From Burkholderiales bacterium (lineage in GTDB: Bacteria; Pseudomonadota; Gammaproteobacteria; Burkholderiales; Thiobacillaceae): 15,560 nucleotides of DNA. The translations under genes and the position numbers were made by a program. Position 1 is the first letter of the stretch. The number at the start of each line of letters is the position of its first letter. The stretch covers positions 1 to 15,560 of the forward strand of contig SXRG01000076.1 of the NCBI GenBank assembly GCA_005793645.1, written 5' to 3'. Below the pieces are notes generated by a model. The model was given only the letters and a program-made list of their open reading frames with translations. It made no database searches and had not been told where the DNA came from. Positions 5,691 through 11,507 of the stretch are shown here, one piece after another.

Positions 5691-7618
5691 TGTTTGAAGT
5701 GGGCTCACTATCTTCTGGCCCATCGCACGAGGGGCGAGGGGTTTTGCGCATGTCTGTGCAATTGTGTGATCTCGTTGTGAGACTGCCTGATGGCCGTCGG
5801 GCCGTGGATGGCGTATCGCTGAACCTGCAAGCGGGACGCTGTGTAGCGCTGTTGGGCGAGTCGGGCTGTGGAAAATCACTGACAGCGCTATCGTTGATGC
5901 GTTTGTTGCCGGATGGGGTCAGCATTGTGGGGGGGCTGGCAATGATTTCCCCTCACCTCCACACCCGAACGGGGAGGGGAGCCGCGATCCTTCTCCCTCC
6001 GGAAGATGGCGTTAGGGAGAGGGAGAATGCCATGGTGGACATCTTCGCCCTTCCCGAAGGCCAGATGCGTGATTTGCGCGGCGGACGGATAGCGATGGTG
6101 TTTCAGGAACCGATGAGCAGTCTTAATCCAGTTATGACGATCGCGGCGCAAATTGAGGAGGCGCTTTCGGCGCACGATTCTCAACAAACGGTGGCGAGTC
6201 TTTTGACCGATGTTGGCCTGCAACCGAAACACGCTAACAGTTACCCGTTCCAGTTATCCGGCGGCCAGCGTCAGCGCGCCCTTATCGCCATGATGTTGGC
6301 GGGGGAACCTGATGTTTTGATCGCCGACGAACCGACTACGGCGCTGGATGTAACGGTGCAGGCGCAAATTTTGCTGTTGCTGCGTGATTTGCAACAACGC
6401 CGGAGTATGGCGCTGTTGTTGATTACGCATGATTTGGGTATTGCCCGCGAGATGGCAGATGAAGTGGTGGTTTTATATGCGGGGCAGGTCGTGGAACAGG
6501 GATCAACAGGCAATTTGTTTGACCATGGTGGACTGCATCCCTACACCCGCGCCTTGATGCAGGTCACGCCCAGCCTAGGCCGACGGGGTCAGCCTTTGTT
6601 GAGTCTACCGGGGAGTGTGCCATTGGCGGGTGACTGGCCTCAGGGTTGTCGTTTTGCTCCGCGTTGTGGCCATGTGCAGCCGCGTTGTCGCGAAATTGCG
6701 CCGCCGCTGGAGGCGGGTGCGCGTTGCTGGTTTCCGCAGAGGCCAGCAGCTTCGCCTCCGCCATTCGTTAGAGGCTCGTCTCTGATTAATCTTGCGCAGG
6801 GGGCCAAGCTTCTTCAAGTTGAGGATCTTTGTGTTCACTATCCCGTCCGCCGTGGTCTGTTGCAACGCACCGCCGGTTGGGTGCGTGCAGTAGATGGCGT
6901 CAGCCTGAGTCTAAACCGGGGTGAAACCCTGGCACTGGTAGGTGAATCGGGTTGTGGCAAGAGTAGTTTGGCGCGGGCCTTGTTGCGCTTGCAGCCGCAG
7001 GCGATGGTACGGGGTCGGGTGCGATTGAATGGTGAGGAGGTGCTGAATCTGCGCGGTACGGCCTTGCACACCCTGCGTAGCCAGGCCCAGATTGTATTTC
7101 AGGATCCGTTTTCATCGCTCGACTCGCGTATGCGGGTAGGTGATATCTTGGAAGAAGGCTTGCTGGCCTTACGTCCGGAACTGGAACCTGCCGCGCGCCG
7201 ACAGCAGATGGAACGGATGCTGGATCGAGTAGGGCTGGATGCGAGTGCCATGCCGCGCTATCCACATGCCTTTTCTGGTGGTCAGCGTCAACGCATCGCC
7301 ATCGCCCGGGCGCTTTGTGTCGAGCCGCAACTGCTGATTTTGGATGAACCAACCAGTGCACTCGATGTATCAGTACAAGCGCAGGTGTTGGGGCTATTGC
7401 GCGAACTGCAACAAGAGCGTGGATTAGCCTATCTGTTCATTACCCACAATCTGCCGCTCGTCGGCTATTTCGCTGACCAAGTAGCGGTGATGCAAGGAGG
7501 CAGGATTGTAGAGACGGGGGCAGCGGAAACTCTTATGACCGCACCGAATCACCCTTATACGCAGGCACTAATGGCTTCGGTGCCCAGGTCAATCAGAGCG
7601 GATATCAGGACGGGTTAA
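5690..7618 (+). CDS. ABC transporter ATP-binding protein, two-domain (OppD-OppF/YejF-like) fusion
   Basis: The 642-residue cytoplasmic protein carries both ATPase domains of the importer. Domain 1: Walker A GESGCGKS (56-63), Q-loop Gln139, signature LSGGQ (189-193), Walker B VLIADEP (209-215), switch His247. An oligopeptide-transporter C-terminal extension with HPYTRAL follows, with four cysteines (320, 326, 333, 346) as in Opp/Dpp ATPases that bind an iron-sulfur cluster. Domain 2: Walker A GESGCGKS (418-425), Gln471, FSGGQ (528-532), Walker B LLILDEP (548-554), His586, then HPYTQAL. All catalytic residues are present in both. Oddities: residues 85-114 of domain 1 are a palindromic-repeat insertion, and the first 20 codons cover another palindrome, so the family-like start may be ATG 5750 (MSVQLCDL). 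ATG 5690 is kept because it overlaps the permease stop and has GAGGGG seven bases upstream. The stop overlaps that of mltD. Confidence 0.93.
   Translation: MFEVGSLSSGPSHEGRGVLRMSVQLCDLVVRLPDGRRAVDGVSLNLQAGRCVALLGESGCGKSLTALSLMRLLPDGVSIVGGLAMISPHLHTRTGRGAAILLPPEDGVRERENAMVDIFALPEGQMRDLRGGRIAMVFQEPMSSLNPVMTIAAQIEEALSAHDSQQTVASLLTDVGLQPKHANSYPFQLSGGQRQRALIAMMLAGEPDVLIADEPTTALDVTVQAQILLLLRDLQQRRSMALLLITHDLGIAREMADEVVVLYAGQVVEQGSTGNLFDHGGLHPYTRALMQVTPSLGRRGQPLLSLPGSVPLAGDWPQGCRFAPRCGHVQPRCREIAPPLEAGARCWFPQRPAASPPPFVRGSSLINLAQGAKLLQVEDLCVHYPVRRGLLQRTAGWVRAVDGVSLSLNRGETLALVGESGCGKSSLARALLRLQPQAMVRGRVRLNGEEVLNLRGTALHTLRSQAQIVFQDPFSSLDSRMRVGDILEEGLLALRPELEPAARRQQMERMLDRVGLDASAMPRYPHAFSGGQRQRIAIARALCVEPQLLILDEPTSALDVSVQAQVLGLLRELQQERGLAYLFITHNLPLVGYFADQVAVMQGGRIVETGAAETLMTAPNHPYTQALMASVPRSIRADIRTG
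5718..5735. repeat. REP-like near-palindrome at the permease/ATPase junction
   Basis: GCCCATCG and CGAGGGGC are inverted copies around a central CA with one mismatch (7 of 8 pairs). G-rich sequence (gaggggcgagggg) continues to 5741. The element lies between the permease stop and ATG 5750, the position where intergenic palindromes usually sit. If translation starts at 5690 it is read as PSHEGRGV. Its base composition resembles the larger element at 5942-6031. Confidence 0.45.
5942..6031. repeat. Palindromic repeat element inserted in frame in ATPase domain 1
   Basis: Ninety bases between two ATG codons (5942 and 6032) code for 30 residues with no counterpart expected in this ATPase family between Walker A and the Q-loop. 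The DNA forms two adjacent hairpins. CCCCTC (5949-5954) pairs with GAGGGG (5974-5979), and TTCTCCCTC (5991-5999) pairs with GAGGGAGAA (6019-6027, nine perfect pairs). The pyrimidine-rich then purine-rich layout is like dispersed CCCTCACC/GAGAGGG-type intergenic repeats known from many proteobacterial genomes. Removing it leaves a normal-looking segment (GGLAM-VDIFALPEG). Exact borders are inferred. Confidence 0.6.
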
Positions 7619-8847
7619 AGCGGCTGGGTACGCGAGCGTGAAAACGGCAAGCTGGCGCGCAGATCCGGTTTTTGGTCAGATTTGGCCGGTTCAGCCTCGG
7701 GTTTCCGCACTGGAACCAGAACAGTTTGTGATTCAGATAGGGTGCCTTTGCGGTTGGTCTTGACCACATTGTGATCGCGCAGCCATTGCAAGGTAACGCC
7801 GAAACGGTCGGCAATCTTAGCCAGGGTATCACCGTTTTTCGGAGTATAGGCCTTCAGTGAGCTTTCGGCCTTGCCGGCTTGCTGCAGATTGAAGTGGAAG
7901 GCCTCGACCCGATCTGCTGGAATCAGCATGGCGCTGGAGGTGACGCCGCCAATGACATTGCGGCGAAAGCCCGGGTTGAGCTGAATGAACTCGGTCATGC
8001 TCATCTCAGCCAATTTGGCCGCCGTAGCGGCGGTCATAGGCTGCTTGAGATTGACCTGCATGAAATAGGCATCGTTATCGATCGGCTTCAACTGGACATG
8101 GAAGCGTTCCGGTTCACGCACAATGTTGCGCAGGGCAATCAGTTTGGGTACATAGTGACGCGTCTCGGTCGGTAGTTGCAGACTAGCATAATCCACAGGC
8201 TTGCCTTTGCTGGTGTTCTTCTTGAGGACCCGTGCGACACAGCCCTCACCGCAGTTGTAAGCGGCAAAGGCGAGATCCCAGCGACCAAATTGGGCGTACA
8301 GCTTTTGTAGATAATCGAGTGCGGCATCGGTGGCGGCCGTCACATCGCGGCGGCTGTCGACCCAGCCATCCTGCTTCAGGCCATAAAGACGGCCGGTGGA
8401 CGGGATGAATTGCCACATCCCGGCGGCAGCTCGCGGTGAGGTAGCGGCCGGGTTATAGGAAGACTCGATGAAGGGCAGTAGAGCTGCTTCCATGGGCATG
8501 CCACGCCGTTCGACCTCTTCAACGACATGGTAGAGATACGGGCGGCTACGCTCGGCCGTACGGGCTAAGTGTTCCGGGTGGCTGGCAAACCAGCGTTCAT
8601 GAGTTCGTACCAGTGCGGGCGAAACCTCATCCATAACGAACCCTTCACGGACACGCGACCAGAGATCGATTGTATCGGTTTGGGCGGGCAGGACCGTTAA
8701 AGCTAAGACAGGGAGCGCTTCGCGGCGCACAGGTTCGGCAAAGGCCGTGGGTAGTACGAACAACCCCGTCAGACATAACCCGAAAAGGGCCCATAGACGA
8801 GGTTTTGTGGTTTTCTCCCTGGAGCGAGAAGCGTTGGTTTCTCGCAT
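7615..8847 (-). CDS. mltD: Membrane-bound lytic murein transglycosylase, MltD-like, with LysM domain
   Basis: The 410-residue exported enzyme cleaves the MurNAc-GlcNAc bond of peptidoglycan to give anhydromuropeptides. A basic N-terminus and hydrophobic stretch (LWALFGLCLTGLFVLP, 18-33) ending TAFA form a signal peptide or anchor; there is no lipobox cysteine. The SLT family 1 domain spans about 105-240: catalytic Glu128 in PFIESSYNP, then GMWQFIPSTGRLYGL (143-157) and AFAAYNCGEG (193-202). One degenerate LysM wall-binding repeat is at about 334-379 (YTPKNGDTLAKIADRFGV), and the last ~30 residues are a charged tail. The family often has two or more LysM repeats, so one is on the short side. 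ATG 8847 was chosen because it gives a normal signal peptide; ATG 8874 and 8883 are in frame upstream and no start has a strong Shine-Dalgarno. The stop shares TTAA with the importer operon. Confidence 0.88.
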   Translation of the reverse strand: MRETNASRSREKTTKPRLWALFGLCLTGLFVLPTAFAEPVRREALPVLALTVLPAQTDTIDLWSRVREGFVMDEVSPALVRTHERWFASHPEHLARTAERSRPYLYHVVEEVERRGMPMEAALLPFIESSYNPAATSPRAAAGMWQFIPSTGRLYGLKQDGWVDSRRDVTAATDAALDYLQKLYAQFGRWDLAFAAYNCGEGCVARVLKKNTSKGKPVDYASLQLPTETRHYVPKLIALRNIVREPERFHVQLKPIDNDAYFMQVNLKQPMTAATAAKLAEMSMTEFIQLNPGFRRNVIGGVTSSAMLIPADRVEAFHFNLQQAGKAESSLKAYTPKNGDTLAKIADRFGVTLQWLRDHNVVKTNRKGTLSESQTVLVPVRKPEAEPAKSDQKPDLRASLPFSRSRTQPL

Positions 8848-8951
8848 TGGAATACATCTAAACTTGATCACCATGGCCGCCATACTAACCAATCAGCATG
8901 CAAAACGCAAGTGATTCAATGGGTTCTGGTTATTTCTTGCGCTATGTGTGA

Positions 8952-8967
8952 GGATGTTGTGACATCC
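8952..8967. promoter_or_regulatory. Inverted repeat upstream of the ppiD promoter (possible operator)
   Basis: GGATGT-TGTG-ACATCC is a perfect 6-bp inverted repeat with a 4-base centre. It lies 22 bases upstream of the proposed -35 box of ppiD and about 105 bases upstream of the mltD start. It could be a regulator site for either gene. It matches no regulator consensus I can name with confidence, and a repeat this short could be chance. Confidence 0.3.
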
Positions 8968-8989
8968 GATAAAGCAGCGGGAACCGCGC

Positions 8990-9018
8990 GTGGCACAACT
9001 TGATCAGCTAGGTATAAT
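8990..9018 (+). promoter_or_regulatory. Sigma-70-type promoter of ppiD
   Basis: A -35 box GTGGCA (4/6, 8990-8995) is followed after exactly 17 bases by a perfect -10 box TATAAT (9013-9018). Transcription should start near 9025, giving a leader of about 97 bases before the ppiD ATG. The other strand has only a 4/6 -10 match (TATACC) at the same place, so the promoter for mltD is not clear. No sigma-32 or sigma-54 signature was recognised. Confidence 0.6.
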
Positions 9019-9024
9019 CAGCCC

Positions 9025-9104
9025 GCGCAGTCTTTTGGCTGCCTTGATACACCACAGCCAAGATTGGTGTGGTTGTTTTACAACAGACTGTACGCAATGC
9101 GTAC
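9025..9104 (+). promoter_or_regulatory. Structured leader of ppiD: three successive hairpins
   Basis: The first hairpin is GCAGTC-TTTT-GGCTGC (9027-9042, six pairs including one G-U). The second pairs ACCACA with TGTGGT (9051-9056 and 9068-9073) plus CCA/TGG after a bulged G, and is followed by TTGTTTTA, so it resembles a weak intrinsic terminator. The third is the perfect inverted repeat GTACGCA-A-TGCGTAC (9090-9104), 17 bases before the ATG, which could be an RNA hairpin or a protein-binding site. Together they could attenuate ppiD expression or give a short RNA of about 55 bases. The pairings are seen directly; the function is inferred. Confidence 0.4.
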
Positions 9105-9121
9105 GCTAATGGGTTTTTATC

Positions 9122-11011
9122 ATGCTAGAAGCTATTCGTGATCGCGCGCAAGGTTGGATCGCCCGCGTCATTCTGGGCTTGGTTATCCTGACCTTTGCCA
9201 TCTTCGGGGTTGACTCTTATATCAATGACCGCTCGGCGGTAGTTGAAGTTGCCAAGGTTGGTGGCGATGCCATCAGCCAGCAGGATTTCCAGTTAGCCTT
9301 GCGTAACCAGAAGGATGCCCAAGAGGCTAATGGTGAGGGCAAGGTCAATACCGAGGACCCCAAGTTTCGTCAGGCTGTGCTGGACGACTTGATTACGGCG
9401 CGTGTCATGACGCTGGCGGCCCAGAAAAGCGGGATCAAGGCCGATCCGCAGCAGGCGCTCAAGACTCTGGCCGAGATCCCGGTCTTTCAGGATGGTGGGA
9501 AATTCTCACCGGCACGCATGGATAGTTGGTTGCGTAACCGCGGCATGAGCCAGACCCAGTTGTTAGCGCTATTACAACAGGATGTCCAGTTGAGTCAGTT
9601 GGAAGTGGGTCTGCGCGAGGGCAGTTTCATCGCTGAAGGCAGCGTCAAACAACTGATCACTGCCTTGTCTGAACAGCGCGAGGTTAACGAGCAGATCTTC
9701 GAGGCGCGCCACTTCCTTGCCCCTGAAAAGGTCGATAATGCTGCGATTGAGGCCGAGTATAAGGCCCAGCGCGCCAAGTTCGAGACCCCGGCACAGGTAC
9801 GGGTGGAATATTTGGTTCTTTCCCTAGAGGCTATTAAGGGACAGATCAAGGTCGATGAGGCCGCCGTCCGGCGCCATTACGACAGCCATTTGTCGCGCTA
9901 TAGTGAACCTGAGCAGCGTCGTGCCCGGCACATCCTGATTGCGGCTCGTGCGGATCAGCCAGCGTCCGAGCGAAGCCAGGCTCGCCAGAAGGCCGAGCAG
10001 GTGTTGGCCGAGGTGAAAAAGACTCCGGCCCGGTTTTCTGACCTGGCGCGCAAGCATTCGCAGGATCCGGGTTCTGCGAGCAAAGGCGGTGACCTGGACT
10101 TCTTTACCCGTGACCGCATGATCAAGGCCTTTGCGGATACGGCGTTTGCCTTGAAAAAGGGTGAGATCAGCGGTGTGGTTGAGAGTGAATTCGGCTACCA
10201 CATTATCTTTCTGGACGAGATTCGTGTGGCTCAGGCACAGCCTTTCGAGCGTTTGAAGGCTCAACTGACCGAAGAATGGCGCACGCAGGAGGCCCAGAAA
10301 CGCTTTGCCGAACAGGCCGATAAGTTTGCCAATCAAGTGTATGAACAGGCAAACGGTTTGCAGGCCGTGGCCAAGGCCTACAACCTGACGGTGCAGACCT
10401 CTGGCTGGATCGGCCGAGCTCAGGCAGAACCGGCCTTTCTGGGTCATCCTGGCCTGATGGATGCCGTGTTTTCACCTGAGAGCCTGGCCAAGAAACAAAA
10501 TACGGATGCTATTGAGGTGGCACCCAACACCTTGGTGGCGGCCCGTCTCTTGGAGCATAAACCGGCCGGTGTGCGTTCGCTGGCCGAGGTATCGGCGCAG
10601 ATTCGTGAACAACTGGCGAATCGTACGGCTTTGGCCACAGCGCGCCGGACCGGTGCCGAGACCTTGGCACAGACACAGACGGGCAAGGGGACCGGGGTTT
10701 GGAGCGCGAACATGATGTTAACGCGCATGCAGCCGCTTAACTTGCCGCCGGAGGCGATCAAGGTCATCTTCAAACAATCTTCCCAGCGACTGCCGATATT
10801 TGTTGGCGTCGAAACGCAGGAGGGTTATCGCCTCTATCGGATTAACCAGGTTCAGGCTGGTAAGGCCGCCGAGCAGCATGCCGGACGGATCCGTGCCGAT
10901 CTGCTACGCATGCAGGGAAAGAGTGAAATCAAGGCCTTCATTGCTGCGGTCAAGGCTGATGTGGGCGTTTCCATCGATGAAAAGGCGCTCGGCAAGGTCG
11001 AGGCGCGCTAG
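9122..11011 (+). CDS. ppiD: Periplasmic folding chaperone PpiD (SurA-like N-terminal and parvulin domains)
   Basis: The 629-residue protein is close to the length of E. coli PpiD (623). MLEAIRDRAQGWIARVILGL begins a membrane anchor (about 12-30, ending FAIFGVDSY), placing the rest in the periplasm, where PpiD sits near the Sec translocon and helps newly exported proteins fold. A SurA-N-like chaperone region covers about 40-190 (VGGDAISQQDFQLALRNQ onwards). A parvulin domain covers about 266-366: ARHILIAAR, FSDLARKHSQDPGSASKGGDL, FALKKGEISGVVESEFGYHII. These landmarks are well preserved, whereas the E. coli domain is known to be inactive, so some isomerase activity is possible here. A long C-terminal chaperone-like tail follows. 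The start fits the family, but the ribosome binding site is weak. The upstream leader is unusually structured. The stop is 6 bases from the stop of queF on the other strand. Confidence 0.93.
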   Translation: MLEAIRDRAQGWIARVILGLVILTFAIFGVDSYINDRSAVVEVAKVGGDAISQQDFQLALRNQKDAQEANGEGKVNTEDPKFRQAVLDDLITARVMTLAAQKSGIKADPQQALKTLAEIPVFQDGGKFSPARMDSWLRNRGMSQTQLLALLQQDVQLSQLEVGLREGSFIAEGSVKQLITALSEQREVNEQIFEARHFLAPEKVDNAAIEAEYKAQRAKFETPAQVRVEYLVLSLEAIKGQIKVDEAAVRRHYDSHLSRYSEPEQRRARHILIAARADQPASERSQARQKAEQVLAEVKKTPARFSDLARKHSQDPGSASKGGDLDFFTRDRMIKAFADTAFALKKGEISGVVESEFGYHIIFLDEIRVAQAQPFERLKAQLTEEWRTQEAQKRFAEQADKFANQVYEQANGLQAVAKAYNLTVQTSGWIGRAQAEPAFLGHPGLMDAVFSPESLAKKQNTDAIEVAPNTLVAARLLEHKPAGVRSLAEVSAQIREQLANRTALATARRTGAETLAQTQTGKGTGVWSANMMLTRMQPLNLPPEAIKVIFKQSSQRLPIFVGVETQEGYRLYRINQVQAGKAAEQHAGRIRADLLRMQGKSEIKAFIAAVKADVGVSIDEKALGKVEAR

Positions 11012-11017
11012 TTTTAC

Positions 11018-11437
11018 TTAGCCACGCGTGTTGGAATTGGCTGGGAACTGGCTGAGTTCGACGCGCGGGGCAGGTGCCCAGCCGGCCTTGTGGTGCTCGG
11101 CGACAACATTAGTGAAGACCCCACCCCGCACATAAAAACGGGCCGTCAGACGCATGAAACGCGGTTCGGTTGCGCGTACCAAGTCGTCAAGGATGCGATT
11201 GGTAACATCTTCATGGAAATGTCCCTCATCGCGAAATGACCACATATAAAGCTTGAGGCTTTTCAATTCCACACAGGTCTGGTCTGCGATGTAATCCAGG
11301 GTCAGGGTGGCAAAGTCCGGCTGGCCGGTCTTGGGACACAGGCAAGTGAACTCCGGAATTTCCATGTGGATATGGTAGTCCCGCTCGGGTTTCGGATTGG
11401 GAAAGGTCTCAAGCGTTTTGCTAGGCAGGCTGGGCAT
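11018..11437 (-). CDS. queF: NADPH-dependent 7-cyano-7-deazaguanine (preQ0) reductase QueF, short (type I) form
   Basis: The 139-residue enzyme reduces the nitrile of preQ0 to preQ1 with two NADPH, in the pathway to queuosine in tRNA. It is a single T-fold unit, the type I form found in Bacillus, unlike the long two-domain form of E. coli. The nucleophile is Cys34 in FTCLCPKTGQPDF with the proton-transfer Asp41. The QueF signature is ELKSLKLYMWSFRDEGHFHE (57-76), with Glu57 and the His75-Glu76 pair that bind the substrate. The ATG at 11435-11437 starts MPSLPSKTLETFPNPKPERD, as in the family; in-frame sequence further upstream is antisense to smc and is excluded. No strong Shine-Dalgarno is visible. 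It is divergent from smc, with 70 bases between the start codons, and convergent with ppiD. Confidence 0.95.
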   Translation of the reverse strand: MPSLPSKTLETFPNPKPERDYHIHMEIPEFTCLCPKTGQPDFATLTLDYIADQTCVELKSLKLYMWSFRDEGHFHEDVTNRILDDLVRATEPRFMRLTARFYVRGGVFTNVVAEHHKAGWAPAPRVELSQFPANSNTRG

Positions 11438-11482
11438 GGCAGGAAAGGGCTCAGTGACAAAGGTTAAGTTACAATTCGGCCG

Positions 11483-11490
11483 ATTATACT
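11483..11490. promoter_or_regulatory. Overlapping divergent -10 boxes of queF and smc
   Basis: ATTATACT gives a perfect -10 hexamer on the minus strand for queF (TATAAT, 11488 down to 11483) and a 5/6 match on the plus strand for smc (TATACT, 11485-11490), offset by two bases. Predicted starts are near 11476 for queF (about 39 bases of leader) and near 11497 for smc (about 11 bases of leader before TTG 11508). No good -35 box is seen on either side. The arrangement is the same as between fabI and the importer. Confidence 0.45.
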
Positions 11491-11507
11491 CAGCCTGTGA
11501 CTTCGCC

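Noticed and set aside
5316..5879. A 187-codon minus-strand open frame across the permease/ATPase junction
   Set aside because: It is low in recognisable protein features, lies opposite two well-supported genes and has a composition typical of an antisense shadow.
8991..9006. Sigma-54 promoter suggested by TGGCAC
   Set aside because: The TTGC half of the -24/-12 consensus is not at the required spacing, while a perfect TATAAT with a 17-base spacer is present.
10985..11015. Terminator for ppiD formed by GCGCTCG and CGAgGCGC followed by TTTT
   Set aside because: The stem has a bulge, lies inside the coding end and is five bases away from the T-run, so it is too weak to annotate.
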